From: an uncultured Zetaproteobacteria bacterium
Lineage (GTDB): Bacteria; Pseudomonadota; Zetaproteobacteria; Mariprofundales; Mariprofundaceae
Direction of reading: 5' to 3'
NCBI GenBank assembly: GCA_947311795.1
Contig: CAMZLX010000035.1
Span: 1-14,978, forward strand
DNA length: 14,978 nucleotides
Shown here: positions 13,552 through 14,978 of the stretch, piece after piece
Numbering within the stretch: position 1 is the first letter of the stretch
Layout of the letters: the number at the start of each line of letters is the position of its first letter
Notes under the pieces: generated by a model
Databases searched by the model: none
What the model was told of the DNA's origin: nothing
Seen by the model: the letters and a program-made list of their open reading frames with translations, nothing else
Made by a program: the position numbers and the translations under genes

Positions 13552-14641
13552 TCATAACGCTCCAAATGATGGCAGCACAGGCCATGAGTGGGACGGCATT
13601 AGAGAATTAACCAATAAACCACCAACGTGGTGGGCTTGGGGATTCTATGCAGGTCTTACCTTCGTAACTTGCTATTACATCATTTATCCATCAACACCGC
13701 TAAACCTTAAGATGCAAAGTGCAATCAACAGTATTACGGGAGCAGAAATGTTTGTTCACGGACACTCGAAAGGCATTATGTCTATGGTTAATGGTAACCC
13801 TTACTACAAAGGTGAGAACTGGACGCAGGAAGAAATTTCTGCACTGGAAGCCAAAGGTTTTAGTGAACTTAAAATCAAGGCTGGCGATCGAAAGTATTTG
13901 GATGCATGGACTGCCATCAATGAAATGCGTGATGACGTAGCTGAAATTGAAGGCGTTCGCGCTGATAATATGGCGAAACTGGCAACCATGTCGGTTGAAG
14001 ACATTATTGCGGATGACAATATGCGTCAATTTGCATTGGGTCGCTCTGTGGTGTTGTTCGGTGATAACTGTGCAGCATGTCATGGTTCTGGTGGTCAAGG
14101 TACCTTGAATAAAAACCACCCTGGCGAATCATTTCCAAACTTAACGGATGATGATTGGTTGTTTGGTGGTTGGCCTGCAAAAATCGTTGAAACGATTGCT
14201 GATGGTCGCCAAGCTGAAATGCCACCCAAAGGTGGTAATGATGAGCTAACGTCTGCGGACATTGATAAATTGGCAACATTTATTCATGACGGTTTATCAA
14301 CTGGTGATGCAGAACTTGATGAAGATGGTGTCTTAACCAAAGGCGCGGATAACCCAACATTTGCAGCTGCAAATGACTTGTACCAAGAAACTTGTGCAGG
14401 TTGCCATGCTGCAAACGGTCAAGGTTCTATGAAAAATGGTGACTTTGATACAGGCGCTGTGAACTTCACTGATGGTATTTGGCGTTTTGGTGGCGATTTG
14501 GCTACCATTAAAGAAACCATTACCAATGGTCGTAAAGGTACAATGCCTACATGGGGCGGTCGTCTTGATGAAACAACAATCAAGATTTTGGCTGTTCGTG
14601 TACACCAAATGGGTGGCGGTATGGATGCTGAACCTGAATAA
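13544..14641 (+). CDS. ccoP: cbb3-type oxidase diheme cytochrome c subunit III
   Basis: A 365-residue protein that receives electrons from soluble or membrane c-type cytochromes. It has an N-terminal anchor helix (about 29-49) after a cytoplasmic PPTWW segment, and two cytochrome c domains: CAACH (C176-H180) with axial M226 in AEMPP, and CAGCH (C284-H288) with axial M334 in GTMPTWG. PNLTDDDWLFGG (about 198-209) is the family hallmark. Start chosen at ATG 13544 (MSDHNAP) because GAGGAGGG lies just upstream; the same frame stays open to 13442, but that part is the shifted ccoQ coding region. The protein is longer than the usual about 300 residues owing to extra sequence between helix and first heme domain. 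Confidence 0.96.
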   Translation: MSDHNAPNDGSTGHEWDGIRELTNKPPTWWAWGFYAGLTFVTCYYIIYPSTPLNLKMQSAINSITGAEMFVHGHSKGIMSMVNGNPYYKGENWTQEEISALEAKGFSELKIKAGDRKYLDAWTAINEMRDDVAEIEGVRADNMAKLATMSVEDIIADDNMRQFALGRSVVLFGDNCAACHGSGGQGTLNKNHPGESFPNLTDDDWLFGGWPAKIVETIADGRQAEMPPKGGNDELTSADIDKLATFIHDGLSTGDAELDEDGVLTKGADNPTFAAANDLYQETCAGCHAANGQGSMKNGDFDTGAVNFTDGIWRFGGDLATIKETITNGRKGTMPTWGGRLDETTIKILAVRVHQMGGGMDAEPE

Positions 14642-14661
14642 GGTTTAGTGTGTAAAATATG

Positions 14662-14691
14662 AAAGGCGGCCAATATGGCCGCCTTTTTTTT
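14662..14691 (+). terminator. Intrinsic terminator of the ccoNOQP operon
   Basis: GGCGGCC (14665-14671), loop AATAT, GGCCGCC (14677-14683), then eight T: a very strong GC-only stem, 20 bases after the ccoP stop. Confidence 0.95.
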
Positions 14692-14714
14692 GATATATAT
14701 GGTAGGATGAAAAG

Positions 14715-14903
14715 ATGAATTTAACGACACTTAAAGCAGCGCTTATTGGTTTACTGATGCTTTGGCTTCTATTATTTGCGATTGATTCCATTTTTGGTAT
14801 TGATTGGCCAAACTACACACTGAAACGAGTATTTATTTGGGCACCAACTGTATTAATTGGAGTATATTGGTTAACTTTTGGTGGTGCTAAGAAAAATAAA
14901 TAG
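14715..14903 (+). CDS. Small two-helix membrane protein of unknown function
   Basis: A 62-residue ORF with two hydrophobic segments (about 6-27 and 39-55) separated by a short DWPNYTLKR loop, and a GGAKKNK basic tail; both ends are probably cytoplasmic. AGGA lies 7 bases before ATG 14715. I recognise no family. It lies only 24 bases after the strong ccoP terminator, leaving little room for its own promoter, so expression may come from read-through or from a promoter hidden in the AT-rich terminator tail. Convergent with the partial gene at the window edge. Confidence 0.7.
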   Translation: MNLTTLKAALIGLLMLWLLLFAIDSIFGIDWPNYTLKRVFIWAPTVLIGVYWLTFGGAKKNK

Positions 14904-14917
14904 CACTTCTGAGATTG

Positions 14918-14978
14918 CTATTTTTCGACGAGAAAGTTTTGCCACCCTGGGCCACAACTGGTGCCACGGCATTCAAAC
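14918..14978 (-). CDS. C-terminal end of an unidentified minus-strand gene (partial)
   Basis: Reading minus from the window edge, one frame gives 19 codons ending FECRGTSCGPGWQNFLVEK and TAG (14918-14920). The other minus frames are less protein-like, and the residues (two cysteines, GPGW) look like a plausible compact C-terminus. Too short to name. Confidence 0.4.
   Translation of the reverse strand, partial: FECRGTSCGPGWQNFLVEK

Overview
This window looks like a chromosomal segment from a respiring, probably microaerophilic proteobacterium. It carries a complete cbb3-type (high oxygen affinity) cytochrome c oxidase operon, the matching ccoGHIS maturation genes, a type A RNase P RNA, an AsmA-family protein and a YciO-like protein. 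The base composition is moderately AT-leaning. A gamma- or zetaproteobacterium would fit, but this guess rests on gene content and protein style only and is low confidence. There is no sign of phage, insertion sequence, CRISPR array, tRNA or 16S/23S rRNA.

Layout, left to right. Positions 1-289 (minus) hold the N-terminal part of a Sua5/YciO/YrdC-family protein cut by the window edge. Positions 294-2645 (minus) are an AsmA-family protein, and 2673-3036 (minus) is RNase P RNA, which runs almost directly into asmA. Positions 3083-4706 (minus) hold three tightly packed genes: a membrane-anchored protein of unknown function (225 aa), a TauE/SafE (DsbD_2-like) six-helix protein with a Met/His-rich tail, and a 41-aa single-helix microprotein. 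Positions 4809-5190 (plus) form a self-contained unit: a strong sigma-70-type promoter, a YgaP-like/DUF2892 membrane gene and a bidirectional terminator. Positions 5215-10556 (minus) are the operon ccoG-ccoH(fixH)-ccoI-ccoS plus a 208-aa protein that is a paralogue of the 225-aa protein. Positions 10557-10785 are a divergent control region. Positions 10786-14641 (plus) are a 27-aa microprotein, a 64-aa single-helix protein, then ccoN, ccoO, ccoQ and ccoP, closed by a strong intrinsic terminator. Positions 14715-14903 (plus) are a small two-helix protein, and the last 61 bases appear to be the C-terminus of a convergent minus-strand gene.

How the genes work together. CcoN, CcoO and CcoP are the heme/copper catalytic subunit and the two cytochrome c subunits of the oxidase; CcoQ is the small stabilising subunit. 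CcoI (copper-exporting P1B ATPase), CcoG (polyferredoxin copper reductase), CcoH and CcoS are the maturation factors that deliver copper and assemble the enzyme. The TauE/SafE protein with 18 Met and 6 His in its last 53 residues plausibly belongs to the same copper-handling task.

The most interesting parts are genes I cannot assign to a known function but which are locked by position or translational coupling to this oxidase. They are the paralogous pair of membrane-anchored proteins, one in each maturation cluster; the 27-aa and 64-aa proteins upstream of ccoN; and the 41-aa protein overlapping the TauE/SafE gene. Four short genes (10786, 13396, 3208 and the two edge-truncated ends) are easy to miss by length-based gene calling.
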